64,000 bases of DNA from Reichenbachiella agariperforans (lineage in GTDB: Bacteria > Bacteroidota > Bacteroidia > Cytophagales > Cyclobacteriaceae). Below are positions 24,505 through 33,487 of this stretch, one piece after another. The notes under the pieces are model-generated. The model was not told the DNA's origin. It saw only the letters and a list, made by a program, of their open reading frames with translations, and did no database searches. The stretch covers positions 960,803 through 1,024,802 of the forward strand of contig NZ_FRAA01000001.1 in assembly GCF_900142205.1 (NCBI RefSeq), written 5' to 3'. A program made the position numbers and the translations under genes. Within the stretch, counting starts at the first letter, position 1. Each line of letters opens with the position of its first letter.

Positions 24505-24555
24505 TGCTTTTAAAGAATACTTATCCTTTCTTAGAAATCGACACTTATCTCACTT
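24505..24555 (+). promoter_or_regulatory. Conserved ~50-bp upstream element, copy A
   Basis: TGCTTTTAAAGA, TACT, TTCTT, GAAATC and ACACTT.TCT match, in the same order and spacing, the segment at 27354-27404 before the GH31 gene. It starts 54 bp upstream of susC but in the opposite orientation to that gene. It is possibly a shared binding site. Confidence 0.5.
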
Positions 24556-24730
24556 ATGGCATTATTAAAAAATTCTTAACAAAAGATTAGGTTATTACTA
24601 ATCATGAAGGGCGGGAGATAGTCTTTCTTCACACATGCTTCACTTTAGTCAACATCCAATTATAGCGATAATATTTTATCAAACAAGAGTTTTCAATGTC
24701 CTGAACAGCACTTTTTCGTCCGAAACCGAA

Positions 24731-24748
24731 ACCGCAAACGTTTGCGGT
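24731..24748. promoter_or_regulatory. LacI-type operator, perfect 18-bp palindrome
   Basis: ACCGCAAACGTTTGCGGT is fully symmetric with a central CG, the form bound by LacI/GalR regulators. It lies in the divergent gap between susC (280 bp upstream of its start) and the lacI gene (205 bp upstream). A related site occurs at 27228. Control of both genes by the neighbouring LacI protein is inferred. Confidence 0.8.
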
Positions 24749-24952
24749 GAAAAAATATTTTCAACAATTTTTACGAATTTTTCAAAAACACCCTTTTTCA
24801 GTACACATCTCTTGGACATACAAAACTAATAAGCGTAAATTGTACTTTTTACACAACCACATATTCAATACTAACTACATCTAGTCCAAACCTGGATGCC
24901 CAACAATTGATAATTGAACATTCTCTGATATTATTGTGATTTAAACTATACC

Positions 24953-25987
24953 ATGAAACAGTCAGCCGTCACTATAAAGGATCTAGCCAAAGAACTGGGC
25001 ATATCGCCCTCTACTGTTTCGAGAGCACTCAAAGATCATCCAGACATCAGCCCTGAAACAAAGCGCCTAGTCAATGCACTGGCCGAAAAGCTCGACTATG
25101 AACCCAATACCATAGCCATGAGTCTCAGGAGCAAACGCACCAATACGATAGGTGTCATCATTCCTGAAATCGTACACTTCTTCTTTTCGACCGTAATCTC
25201 AGGTATAGAAGAGGTCGCATATAAGAAAGGCTATACAGTTATGTTTTGTCAATCCAATGAAGATTATGAGAAAGAAGTGATCGATACCAAGGCATTATTG
25301 GCCCACCGAGTAGACGGACTGCTAATCTCCTATTCTAAGGAAACGACCAATTTTGACCACTTTCGTGAAATACAACGAAAGAATATCCCATTGGTGTTTT
25401 TTGACAGAGTTCCCACCGACGAGCTCCACTGTAGCACCATCACCATCAATGATTTCGAAAGTGCAGAGTCGGCGGTAGATCACCTCGTGATAGAAAATCA
25501 CCTAAGAATTGCACATCTAGCAGGTCCACAAAACCTCAACATCAGCAAGCAGCGTCTGGCAGGGTACAAACGAGGCATAGAGAAACATAAACTCTACTTT
25601 GAAGAAGGCTATGTTCAGTATTGTGGCAAGGGGGATTTTGAAGAAGGATACCGCTGTACCAACGAACTGTTAAAACTATCCGAACGCCCCAACGCAATCT
25701 TCGCCAACAATGACGTGGCAGCCTATGGTGCCATGAAAGCCATCAAAGATGCAGGACTCAAAATCCCCGAAGATATCGCGATCATGGGGTTTAGCAACTG
25801 GCAATTCGCCTCGCTCACCGAACCACAACTGACCTCTATCGCCCAGCCAGGAATAGAAATGGGTAAAGCCGCAGCGCGTCGATTGATACTCGAACTAGAG
25901 GCCAAAGACGAAGACTTACCTCCTGTGGATCAAGTCCTAAAGACCGACATCATCGTCCGTGGCTCTACACGATCGACTCAGAAGTAG
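24953..25987 (+). CDS. LacI/GalR-family transcriptional regulator
   Basis: 344 residues. The N-terminal helix-turn-helix is textbook: VTIKDLAKELGISPSTVSRALKDHPDISPETKRLV (7-41), with the hinge helix region PNTIAMSLRSKRTNTIG. The C-terminal part is a periplasmic-binding-protein fold (VIIPEIVHFFFSTVISGIEEVA, LLISYSKETTNF, HLAGPQNLNISKQRLAGYKRGI, ANNDVAAYGAMKAIKDAGLKIPEDIAIMGFSN). It probably senses a maltodextrin-derived sugar and represses or activates the alpha-glucan locus. A perfect LacI-type palindrome in its own upstream region suggests autoregulation and control of divergent susC. Confidence 0.95.
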   Translation: MKQSAVTIKDLAKELGISPSTVSRALKDHPDISPETKRLVNALAEKLDYEPNTIAMSLRSKRTNTIGVIIPEIVHFFFSTVISGIEEVAYKKGYTVMFCQSNEDYEKEVIDTKALLAHRVDGLLISYSKETTNFDHFREIQRKNIPLVFFDRVPTDELHCSTITINDFESAESAVDHLVIENHLRIAHLAGPQNLNISKQRLAGYKRGIEKHKLYFEEGYVQYCGKGDFEEGYRCTNELLKLSERPNAIFANNDVAAYGAMKAIKDAGLKIPEDIAIMGFSNWQFASLTEPQLTSIAQPGIEMGKAAARRLILELEAKDEDLPPVDQVLKTDIIVRGSTRSTQK

Positions 25988-26006
25988 ACTTCCTTTTCCT
26001 CTCCTT

Positions 26007-27095
26007 CTACCAAGTAATATTCTCATCGATGAACTGTATCAATCCATCTGCCATGATCTGCTGCTCCTCGATCGAGGGATGACCGCTTGTATTTTTGAAA
26101 GGCTGAAAATAAGTATAGATATTTTCGTCCTGAAGCGCATCAACAGCACTTTCTACAACACCAGGCCATTTCGATCCTTCTTGAGTTGCATCCATATTAC
26201 CCAGCATACAAATGATACTTGCACTAGGGTAGTGTCCTCTGATCTGAGACACAAAACCCTGATACGCCTGAGTCAGATATTCGTCTGTCGGAGCAGTATC
26301 ACCAAAATTGGTTTTGAACTCCTCTCGCTCTGGCATATTCACCAACCAAGAGTCATTTTGTAGCAAATTAATCACGACCAAATCGGGGGTATACAGTGAA
26401 AAATCCCATGAACTACTTGGATCCTCTGGATTGATTCTATCATAAATCTCAGGCATAATCATAGGGAACCAACTAATCGTTATCCCTATACCGCTCTTAC
26501 AAATCGTATGACGCTCAGCATCATAATGCCTAGCGGTAATCGCCGCATAGCTCAAGTAGTGATTGGTGAAAATACTATCCGAACGATCCTTCCCAGAGAA
26601 ATCGTCTACAGCATACCCCGCTGTAATCGAGTTACCGTAAAACTCAATTTTCTTTTTCTCTTCCCTCGATTTAGGCAACACCTTCGCATCCCCCTCTATT
26701 TTGAGACCATAAAAGATCGTCTTCCCTCTGTCCCATTCTGTCCTTTTGAACAACTCAACGCTATGTTTCCCTCCAGACAGACCTGACGCCAACTGATAAT
26801 ACTTTTTGGTCGTATCAGGTCTCAAAACATACATACTGTCTTCATCAATAATGACATTGTAATAATTATCCCCTCTCTCATCCTGCATCAATGCAGAGAT
26901 AGATTCTCCTTCAAAATCCAACTTAATCGAAGTACCTGACCAATATAAATCGGCAGCAACTCCGCTGGTGCTATCAATCCTTCCAGAGTAATCTATCTCC
27001 CCATCAGAAAAATCCAATACAGTAGGCTGTGGATCAGAACAGGCTGACAAAGTAGTTATACTGATGAGAAATAATAATGCTTTCCACTGATTCAT
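26007..27095 (-). CDS. SGNH-type esterase lipoprotein, CE2-like
   Basis: 362 residues with a lipobox at Cys19 (LSAC). The N-terminal ~130 residues form a beta-rich jelly-roll-like domain (FEGESISALMQDERGDNYYNVIID). The catalytic domain begins with IEFYGNSITAGY, where Ser156 is the nucleophile of the GDS-like block, and ends with SGHPSIEEQ, where His339 is the base. That two-domain order is that of carbohydrate esterase family 2, which removes acetyl groups from sugars. It is convergent with lacI and divergent from the GH31 gene. An acetyl esterase is not a standard part of starch loci, so the natural glucan may be acetylated, or the substrate is something else. Confidence 0.82.
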   Translation of the reverse strand: MNQWKALLFLISITTLSACSDPQPTVLDFSDGEIDYSGRIDSTSGVAADLYWSGTSIKLDFEGESISALMQDERGDNYYNVIIDEDSMYVLRPDTTKKYYQLASGLSGGKHSVELFKRTEWDRGKTIFYGLKIEGDAKVLPKSREEKKKIEFYGNSITAGYAVDDFSGKDRSDSIFTNHYLSYAAITARHYDAERHTICKSGIGITISWFPMIMPEIYDRINPEDPSSSWDFSLYTPDLVVINLLQNDSWLVNMPEREEFKTNFGDTAPTDEYLTQAYQGFVSQIRGHYPSASIICMLGNMDATQEGSKWPGVVESAVDALQDENIYTYFQPFKNTSGHPSIEEQQIMADGLIQFIDENITW

Positions 27096-27227
27096 GATGT
27101 GACGTTTTATTCTAATAATAATTCGATAAATCTAGTGCAAAAAGAGATGTCCAATCGATTCAAATCTGGAATTACCCTTGATTTAACATCTCCTTAGCTT
27201 AGATATATTCAAAATAATTCGCTTTTC

Positions 27228-27246
27228 ACCGCAAACGGTTGCAAAC
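27228..27246 (+). promoter_or_regulatory. Imperfect LacI-type operator before GH31
   Basis: ACCGCAAACGGTTGCAAAC shares the left arm ACCGCAAAC exactly with the 24731 palindrome. Its right arm GGTTGC is imperfect. It lies about 175 bp upstream of the GH31 start and 130 bp upstream of the divergent CE2-like gene, so it could serve either. Confidence 0.6.
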
Positions 27247-27353
27247 GATAATTTCGCATGAAAACTGTGATATAACAGTCAAAAAACCACTTAAACCCCT
27301 ACCCTCTGCATGCAACACCTTGCAATACACATAGGCTATTTCTAGCTTTACCT

Positions 27354-27404
27354 TGCTTTTAAAGATTACTATTCCCTTCTTGAAATCAACACTTGTCTGC
27401 TTTT
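27354..27404 (+). promoter_or_regulatory. Conserved ~50-bp upstream element, copy B
   Basis: Roughly 42 of 50 positions agree with 24505-24555 by eye. It ends about 18 bp before the GH31 start and is in the same orientation as that gene, unlike copy A relative to susC. Confidence 0.5.
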
Positions 27405-27421
27405 GTTAACCCTATAGACTC

Positions 27422-29836
27422 ATGATTATAAACAAAAGCGAGAAGCGGGCTCTATCACGGAGCGCAGCATTGGGCAGTCTGACTAACTATCAAACTACTG
27501 AATGTGGGCTCGTAGGTAAGACGGATCAAGAACTGTTCGAAGTACAGGTCTACTCTGCCTCTACCATCAGAGTTAGAATCACGCAAAACGATGAGTTCAA
27601 CGAACTCAAGTATAGTGTCGTGAGCCAAGCACAATCCTCATTGCATCAAATCAAGGAAGAAACCGATACGATCACAGTATCCACTTCACTTATTTCGCTT
27701 GAAATCAGCAAAGCTCCTTTACGTTTCCGGTTTCTTGACAGGGAAGGAAATGTCCTCAACGAGGACGATACTGCTTTTGGTACTTCGTGGCAAGGAGAGC
27801 AAGTCACTACATACAAAAAATTACAAGCTGAGGAGAAATTCATAGGCTTAGGAGAAAAGACCGGGCCACTAAACAAACGCGGCTGGGGCTTCCAAAACTG
27901 GAATACAGATCACTTCGGCTATGGCACAGAGGCAGATCCGATCTACTGTTCCGTCCCTTTTTATATAGGTGTACACAGCGGACGATCCTACGGTATCTTC
28001 CTAAACAATTCCTTCAAGACTCATTTCAATTTCGGCGCATCCAACAATAGATTTTCCAGTTTTTCGGCAGACGCAGGAGATATGGACTACTTTTTCATCC
28101 ATGATGACAGTGTAACCCAGATTGTATCTGCATACAGTACGCTGACTGGCAAAATGACTTTGCCGCCCAAATGGTCGCTAGGCTACCAACAGTGCCGCTA
28201 CAGCTACTATCCTGACAAGGAGGTGCTCAGTACTGCCCAGAACTTTCGAGACAAAGAAATCCCTGCAGATGTCATCGTACTGGATATCCATTACATGGAG
28301 AAGTACAAAATATTCACTTGGGACGGTGAAAGATTTCCCGATCCAGAGAGTATGATTCTCAAACTGAAAAGCTTGGGTTTTGAAGTAGTCGTGATGTGTG
28401 ATCCTGGGATCAAAATCGAAAAAGGATATGAAGCTTACGAGAATGGACTAGAACAAGACCTCTTCATCAAATACCCTGACGGCACCAACTACGAAGGACA
28501 GGTATGGCCTGGATGGTGTCACTTTCCTGATTTCACGAGCCAAAAAGCGAGAGACTGGTGGCAAAACCAGCTCAAAACCTATACAGCACTTGGCATAGAA
28601 GGCTACTGGAACGACATGAACGAAATCGCCACTTGGGGGCAAACATTACCTGAGTTGATCGAATTTGATTTTGATGGTGACAGTGCCAGTACGCGCAATG
28701 CCCGCAACGTCTACGGGATGCTCATGGCCAAAAGTACTTTCGAGGGTACCAAAGAAAACTTAAATGGCAAGCGCCCCTTTAACCTGACTCGTGCGGGTTT
28801 CGCAGGAATACAGCGCTATGCTGCCGTCTGGACAGGTGACAATGTCGCCTCAGACGAACACATGCTGCTAGGCATGCGCATGCTCAATAGCATGGGACTA
28901 TCTGGGATTCCTTTTGCAGGATTCGATACAGGGGGATTCGTAGGCAATGCCACCGAAGAACTCTTTGCTCGGTGGATCTCCATGGGAGCCTTCACGCCAT
29001 TCTTCAGAGGACACTCTAACGTCAACACCAGAGACAGCGAGCCATGGGCATATGGCGAACATACGGAGGAAATCTCCAGAAACTACATCAATCTACGATA
29101 CAGACTGATGCCCTATCTCTACGCCATGTTCTACGAAGCATCTGAGAGCGGTATTCCGATCAATCGATCACTCGCTATGGATTATACACATGACGAGAAA
29201 GTCTACGATCAAGCTTATGAAAACGAATTCCTTTTTGGAGATTCCATCTTGGTAGCCCCTGTTTCTAGTCAAAAAGTAATTGAAAAAATTTACCTCCCAG
29301 AAGGGAAATGGTACGACCTATTCACAGACAGCTGCTACGAAGGAGGCAAAGAAACCATCGTAGAGTGCCCTATCGAAAAACTACCTGTTTTCGCCAAGGA
29401 ATCTGCGATAATCCCGATGCAATCCAAAGTCAGTACCACCAAAGAAACACCTCATGAGCAACTAGAAATCCACCTCTATAATGGCGAAGCAGACAACAGT
29501 TTTGTATACTATGAGGACGATGGCACGAGCTATGATTTTGAAGGCGGAGGGTTTCATCAACGAACCATGCATTTTAGCCCAAAACAAAAGACGCTGACGC
29601 TAACCCAAACAAAAGGAGATTATAAGTCCGTATTTTCAAAGGCTAGAATATACTTCCATGGATATGACATGAAAGAATTGAATACCCTAAAAACTGGCCA
29701 AGAAGACTACCGATTCATTCACCCTTTGACAGATTTTGATCCATTGGGGGATAGCATTAGTGACTATTATATACCGAAACTACCTTACACAGACATAAAT
29801 CTAGGGATCAATGAAATCAAAATATCATGGTCTTGA
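27422..29836 (+). CDS. GH31 alpha-glucosidase (cytoplasmic)
   Basis: 804 residues without a signal peptide, so it acts in the cytoplasm on imported maltose and maltodextrin. The N-terminal beta domain holds FIGLGEKTGPLNKRG. The barrel carries WNDMNE with nucleophile Asp398 and WTGDN with acid/base Asp473; FRGHSN and the YLYAMFYEASESGIPINRSL segment are typical GH31 sites. The C-terminal beta domains contain VYYEDDGTSYDFEGG. It opens the rightward GH31-GH97-GH13-MFS gene group. A LacI-type site and a conserved element lie upstream. Alpha-xylosidase or other GH31 activity cannot be excluded by sequence alone. Confidence 0.93.
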   Translation: MIINKSEKRALSRSAALGSLTNYQTTECGLVGKTDQELFEVQVYSASTIRVRITQNDEFNELKYSVVSQAQSSLHQIKEETDTITVSTSLISLEISKAPLRFRFLDREGNVLNEDDTAFGTSWQGEQVTTYKKLQAEEKFIGLGEKTGPLNKRGWGFQNWNTDHFGYGTEADPIYCSVPFYIGVHSGRSYGIFLNNSFKTHFNFGASNNRFSSFSADAGDMDYFFIHDDSVTQIVSAYSTLTGKMTLPPKWSLGYQQCRYSYYPDKEVLSTAQNFRDKEIPADVIVLDIHYMEKYKIFTWDGERFPDPESMILKLKSLGFEVVVMCDPGIKIEKGYEAYENGLEQDLFIKYPDGTNYEGQVWPGWCHFPDFTSQKARDWWQNQLKTYTALGIEGYWNDMNEIATWGQTLPELIEFDFDGDSASTRNARNVYGMLMAKSTFEGTKENLNGKRPFNLTRAGFAGIQRYAAVWTGDNVASDEHMLLGMRMLNSMGLSGIPFAGFDTGGFVGNATEELFARWISMGAFTPFFRGHSNVNTRDSEPWAYGEHTEEISRNYINLRYRLMPYLYAMFYEASESGIPINRSLAMDYTHDEKVYDQAYENEFLFGDSILVAPVSSQKVIEKIYLPEGKWYDLFTDSCYEGGKETIVECPIEKLPVFAKESAIIPMQSKVSTTKETPHEQLEIHLYNGEADNSFVYYEDDGTSYDFEGGGFHQRTMHFSPKQKTLTLTQTKGDYKSVFSKARIYFHGYDMKELNTLKTGQEDYRFIHPLTDFDPLGDSISDYYIPKLPYTDINLGINEIKISWS

Positions 29837-29968
29837 CCTGATCAATAGTTTTTAAATTAAGCATAGAAAACAGAACAAATACTACCAAGAAGAATGAGTG
29901 GGGCTAAGGAAAAAGTCAAACTGCCCAGTAAAATTCAACAGGTTATACTTTTTTGAAATAAATAAACA

Positions 29969-31972
29969 ATGAGAAGAATCGCTATTATCGCATTGCTAGC
30001 AGGGTTATTTGCTTGCCAGCCAGAGCAGAAAAACCCCTTGACAGAGGTAAGCTCTCCTAACGACAACACCAAGATCACTTTCTATCTGACCGAAGAAGGT
30101 AAGCCTGCCTACTACTCCAGCTACCAAAACAAGTCTGTCATAGATAGCTCTGCACTTGGTTTCATTCTAGGCGATAGCATGGCCATCAACGAAGGGTTAA
30201 CCATCCTGTCTACCAGTACCAATACATTTGACGACACTTGGGAGCAACCATGGGGCGAACAGCGACTCATCCGAAACAACTATAACGAACTCACGATCAA
30301 CCTCCAAAACCCAGAAGGGCTAAAACTGAACGTTATCTTCAGAGCATTTGACGAAGGAATCGCGATGAGATACGAGTTCCCAAGTCAAGACGCACTCAAG
30401 GAATTCAAAGTGATGGACGAACTCACAGAGTTCAACATGTCAGACGACCATAGTGCATGGTGGATTCCTGCCTATGCAGGCAACCGCTACGAATACATCT
30501 ATACCAATTCTCCCATCAGCGAGATCGAGAGAGTGCACACCCCCTTTACACTAGAGACGACCAACGATCTCTACCTACACCTCCATGAGGCGGCGCTATA
30601 CGATTATCCTAGTATGGTGATCAAAAACCAAGGCGACAATTCTCTCAAGTGTGACTTGGTTCCTTACAGCAAAACCAACCCTGTCAAAGCTTATTTGAAA
30701 GCTCCATTCTCAACACCATGGAGAACTGTTCAAATCGGTGAGCAACCAGGAGACCTCATGACCAACTACATGATCCTCAACCTAAACGAGCCAAACAAAC
30801 TAGGTGATGTATCGTGGGTAGAACCAGGCAAATACGTCGGCGTATGGTGGGAGATGTTCATCAACGTAGGGACTTGGCACCAGGGACCAAAACATGCAGC
30901 CAACACAGAGAATGTCAAGAAATACATCGATTTCGCAGCGGCCAATGGATTCAAAGGCGTACTCGTCGAAGGCTGGAATTACGGATGGGATGGCAACTGG
31001 ATGGGTGGCGGTACCAAATTTGAATTCACCAAACCCTACCCTGACTATGACGTAGACGCGTTGAGCAAATACGCCGCAGACCGTGGTGTCTACATCATCG
31101 GTCACCACGAGACAGGTGCCGATATCGAAAACTACGAAGAGCAACTCGATGATGCCTACAACTTCCTCAACAAATACGGCATGAAAGCCGTCAAAACGGG
31201 TTATGTAGAAAATGGTGACACCTTACCAAAAACAGGTATCTACCACCACGGGCAGTACTTCGTCAACCACTTTCAGCGTGTGATCGATATGGGAGTAAAG
31301 TACAAAACCATGATCGTGGCACATGAGCCCATCAAAGCGACAGGAAAAAGAAGAACTTATCCTAACATGGTCTCCCGAGAAGGTGCCAGAGGTCAGGAAT
31401 ACAATGCTATGGGCGGTAATCCTACAAGCCACGTGACGGTACTACCCTTCACTAGACTACTCGCGGGACCGATGGACTACACACCAGGTGTTTTCGATCT
31501 AGAAGTAGCAACGACTTCTGAGCAAGTACAAAGTACGATAGGCAAGGAACTAGCACTCTACACTGTGATCTACGCTCCGATGCAAATGGCCAACGATCTA
31601 CCAAAAAACTATGAGGGTCATCCAGCATTCCAGTACATCAAAGATGTCGTCACAGACTGGGAAACCACCAAAGTACTAAATGGCAAAATCGGTGCTTACG
31701 TAACCGTAGCGAGACAAGAAAGAAACGGAGACAGATGGTTCCTCGGATCGATCACCAACGAAGAAGGTAGAGACTTAGACATCTCTTTTGCCTTCCTAGA
31801 CCCGAATACGACCTACACAGCGACTATTTATGGAGATGCGGCAGATACGCACTACCAGACCAATCCGTCAGCTTATGAAATCAAAGAAATGGAAGTAACT
31901 TCTACTTCAAACCTGACGCTCACTTTGGCACCAGGTGGAGGAGCAGCGATCAGTTTAGTTCCTAAAAAGTAA
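29969..31972 (+). CDS. GH97 (SusB-like) alpha-glucosidase lipoprotein
   Basis: 667 residues with lipobox LFAC (Cys16), so it is membrane-anchored and faces the periplasm. The N-terminal beta-sandwich (NDNTKITFYLTEEGKPAYY, SALGFILGDS) and the barrel regions GFKGVLVEGWNYGWDGNW, KTGYVENGD, IVAHEPIKATGKRRTYPNMVSREGARGQEYN and LAGPMDYTPGVF are the GH97 pattern. The Glu residues in AHEP and MVSREGARGQE correspond to the catalytic acid/base group of inverting SusB-type enzymes. It should release glucose from maltooligosaccharides. It lies 132 bp downstream of GH31, and a large inverted repeat follows its stop by 8 bp. Confidence 0.93.
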   Translation: MRRIAIIALLAGLFACQPEQKNPLTEVSSPNDNTKITFYLTEEGKPAYYSSYQNKSVIDSSALGFILGDSMAINEGLTILSTSTNTFDDTWEQPWGEQRLIRNNYNELTINLQNPEGLKLNVIFRAFDEGIAMRYEFPSQDALKEFKVMDELTEFNMSDDHSAWWIPAYAGNRYEYIYTNSPISEIERVHTPFTLETTNDLYLHLHEAALYDYPSMVIKNQGDNSLKCDLVPYSKTNPVKAYLKAPFSTPWRTVQIGEQPGDLMTNYMILNLNEPNKLGDVSWVEPGKYVGVWWEMFINVGTWHQGPKHAANTENVKKYIDFAAANGFKGVLVEGWNYGWDGNWMGGGTKFEFTKPYPDYDVDALSKYAADRGVYIIGHHETGADIENYEEQLDDAYNFLNKYGMKAVKTGYVENGDTLPKTGIYHHGQYFVNHFQRVIDMGVKYKTMIVAHEPIKATGKRRTYPNMVSREGARGQEYNAMGGNPTSHVTVLPFTRLLAGPMDYTPGVFDLEVATTSEQVQSTIGKELALYTVIYAPMQMANDLPKNYEGHPAFQYIKDVVTDWETTKVLNGKIGAYVTVARQERNGDRWFLGSITNEEGRDLDISFAFLDPNTTYTATIYGDAADTHYQTNPSAYEIKEMEVTSTSNLTLTLAPGGGAAISLVPKK

Positions 31973-31980
31973 TACCCCGA

Positions 31981-32060
31981 TCTTGGATAAGGATTGGACG
32001 TTGAATACAGTACTATTAATCATTGGTTAGTTTTCAACGTCCAATCACCAAGATTTCTTT
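31981..32060 (+). terminator. Large terminator-like inverted repeat between GH97 and GH13 genes
   Basis: TCTTGG (31981-31986) pairs with CCAAGA (32048-32053), and ATTGGACGTTGAA (31993-32005) pairs with TTCAACGTCCAAT (32033-32045), across a 27-base loop. TTTCTTTAT follows. It may end or partly attenuate transcription before the next enzyme gene. Confidence 0.65.
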
Positions 32061-32115
32061 ATACCTGCTGAGTCATGGCTCAGCAACTTTTGTTTAGCAG
32101 ATTGAGACACCAGAC

Positions 32116-33480
32116 ATGAAGACCAAGATTAACTACATTATAGCCTTATTCGTTTTGCTGGCAGCATGCCAACAAAACTCTAGCTCTACTACAGACTCAT
32201 CAACTCCTACCAAAGACACTACAGTCACCTTCCCAGAACGTGCCGCTGCTATGGCAGTCTATGAGGTCAACATCAGACAAGCCACACCAGAAGGAACGAT
32301 CCAAGCATTTGCGCAGCATTTGCCTCGTCTCAAAGAACTCGGAGTAGAAATGCTCTGGATCATGCCCGTTCAACCCATCAGCCTTAAAAACCGAAAAGGG
32401 ACACTGGGGAGCTACTATGCCATCGCCGATTATAGTGCCATCAATCCAGAATTTGGCAGTTTGGCAGATTTCAAATCCCTCGTCCAACAAGCGCATGACA
32501 TGGGTATGGTCGTCATCCTCGACTGGGTACCCAACCACACTGGATGGGATCATCCATGGATCACAACACATCCTGAATACTACGCCAAAGACAGCCTAGG
32601 TAACATCACCTACGAAGCAGACTGGACAGATATCGCACTGTTAGACCACCGCAATCCTGGCACGCGAAGATCTATGATAGAGGAAATGGCATTTTGGATC
32701 AAAGAAGCTGATATCGATGGCTTCCGTTGTGACCATGCTGCACATGAAATCCCGCTTTACTTCTGGGAAGAGGCTACTGATCAACTCAACTCAATGAAAG
32801 ACCTCTTTTGGCTGGCCGAATGGGATGAACCACGTCTACACCGCATGTTCCATGCCTCCTACTCGTGGGAACTACTACACCTAACTGAAGATGTAGCTAA
32901 GGGGCATAAAACTGCCGATGACATAGCCGACTTTATAAAAAAAGACCAAGCCAAATATGGTCGCAAGGCATTTCGTATGACCATCACGACCAACCATGAC
33001 GAAAACTCGTGGGCAGGCACAGTCTTCGAACGCTATGGTGAAGGACACAAAGCCTTTGCTACATTCATCTTCTCAGCCTATGGCTTCCCCATGATCTACA
33101 ATGGACAGGAAGTAGGTTTAGACAAACGCCTTGAATTTTTCGAGAAAGACAGTATCGACTGGACTGATCCAAAAGGACTCAGTCGTTTCTACAAACAACT
33201 CCTCTCGCTCAAGAAAGACAATCCAGCCCTCTGGAATGGAGGTTTTGGTGCACCACCTGAGCGCATCAACGCCGACGAAAACATTTATGCTTTCAAAAGA
33301 ATCAAAGATGGCAATCAAGTTATCGGGATCATCAACATGAGCGATCAATCACAAAGCCTACAGCTCACCGACGAAGGTGTATATGGTGACTATGCAGACT
33401 ACTTCACGGGCACGAACTATACGCTATCATCAGAAACACTAACGCTCGACCCTTGGCAATACCTGATCTTCACTAATTGA
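32116..33480 (+). CDS. GH13 alpha-amylase-family lipoprotein (short form)
   Basis: 454 residues with lipobox LLAAC (Cys18). The GH13 motifs are complete: DWVPNHTGWDH (136-146), DGFRCDHAAH with nucleophile Asp206, WLAEWDEP with acid/base Glu235, and TTNHDEN with Asp295. The substrate side WIMPVQPIS and GSYYAIADYSAINPEFG is typical. The B domain is short, consistent with a small maltogenic or alpha-amylase type. It probably works in the periplasm on dextrins that enter through SusC. The MFS permease gene starts 7 bp after its stop, so the two are coupled. Confidence 0.92.
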   Translation: MKTKINYIIALFVLLAACQQNSSSTTDSSTPTKDTTVTFPERAAAMAVYEVNIRQATPEGTIQAFAQHLPRLKELGVEMLWIMPVQPISLKNRKGTLGSYYAIADYSAINPEFGSLADFKSLVQQAHDMGMVVILDWVPNHTGWDHPWITTHPEYYAKDSLGNITYEADWTDIALLDHRNPGTRRSMIEEMAFWIKEADIDGFRCDHAAHEIPLYFWEEATDQLNSMKDLFWLAEWDEPRLHRMFHASYSWELLHLTEDVAKGHKTADDIADFIKKDQAKYGRKAFRMTITTNHDENSWAGTVFERYGEGHKAFATFIFSAYGFPMIYNGQEVGLDKRLEFFEKDSIDWTDPKGLSRFYKQLLSLKKDNPALWNGGFGAPPERINADENIYAFKRIKDGNQVIGIINMSDQSQSLQLTDEGVYGDYADYFTGTNYTLSSETLTLDPWQYLIFTN

Positions 33481-33487
33481 ATCAAGC

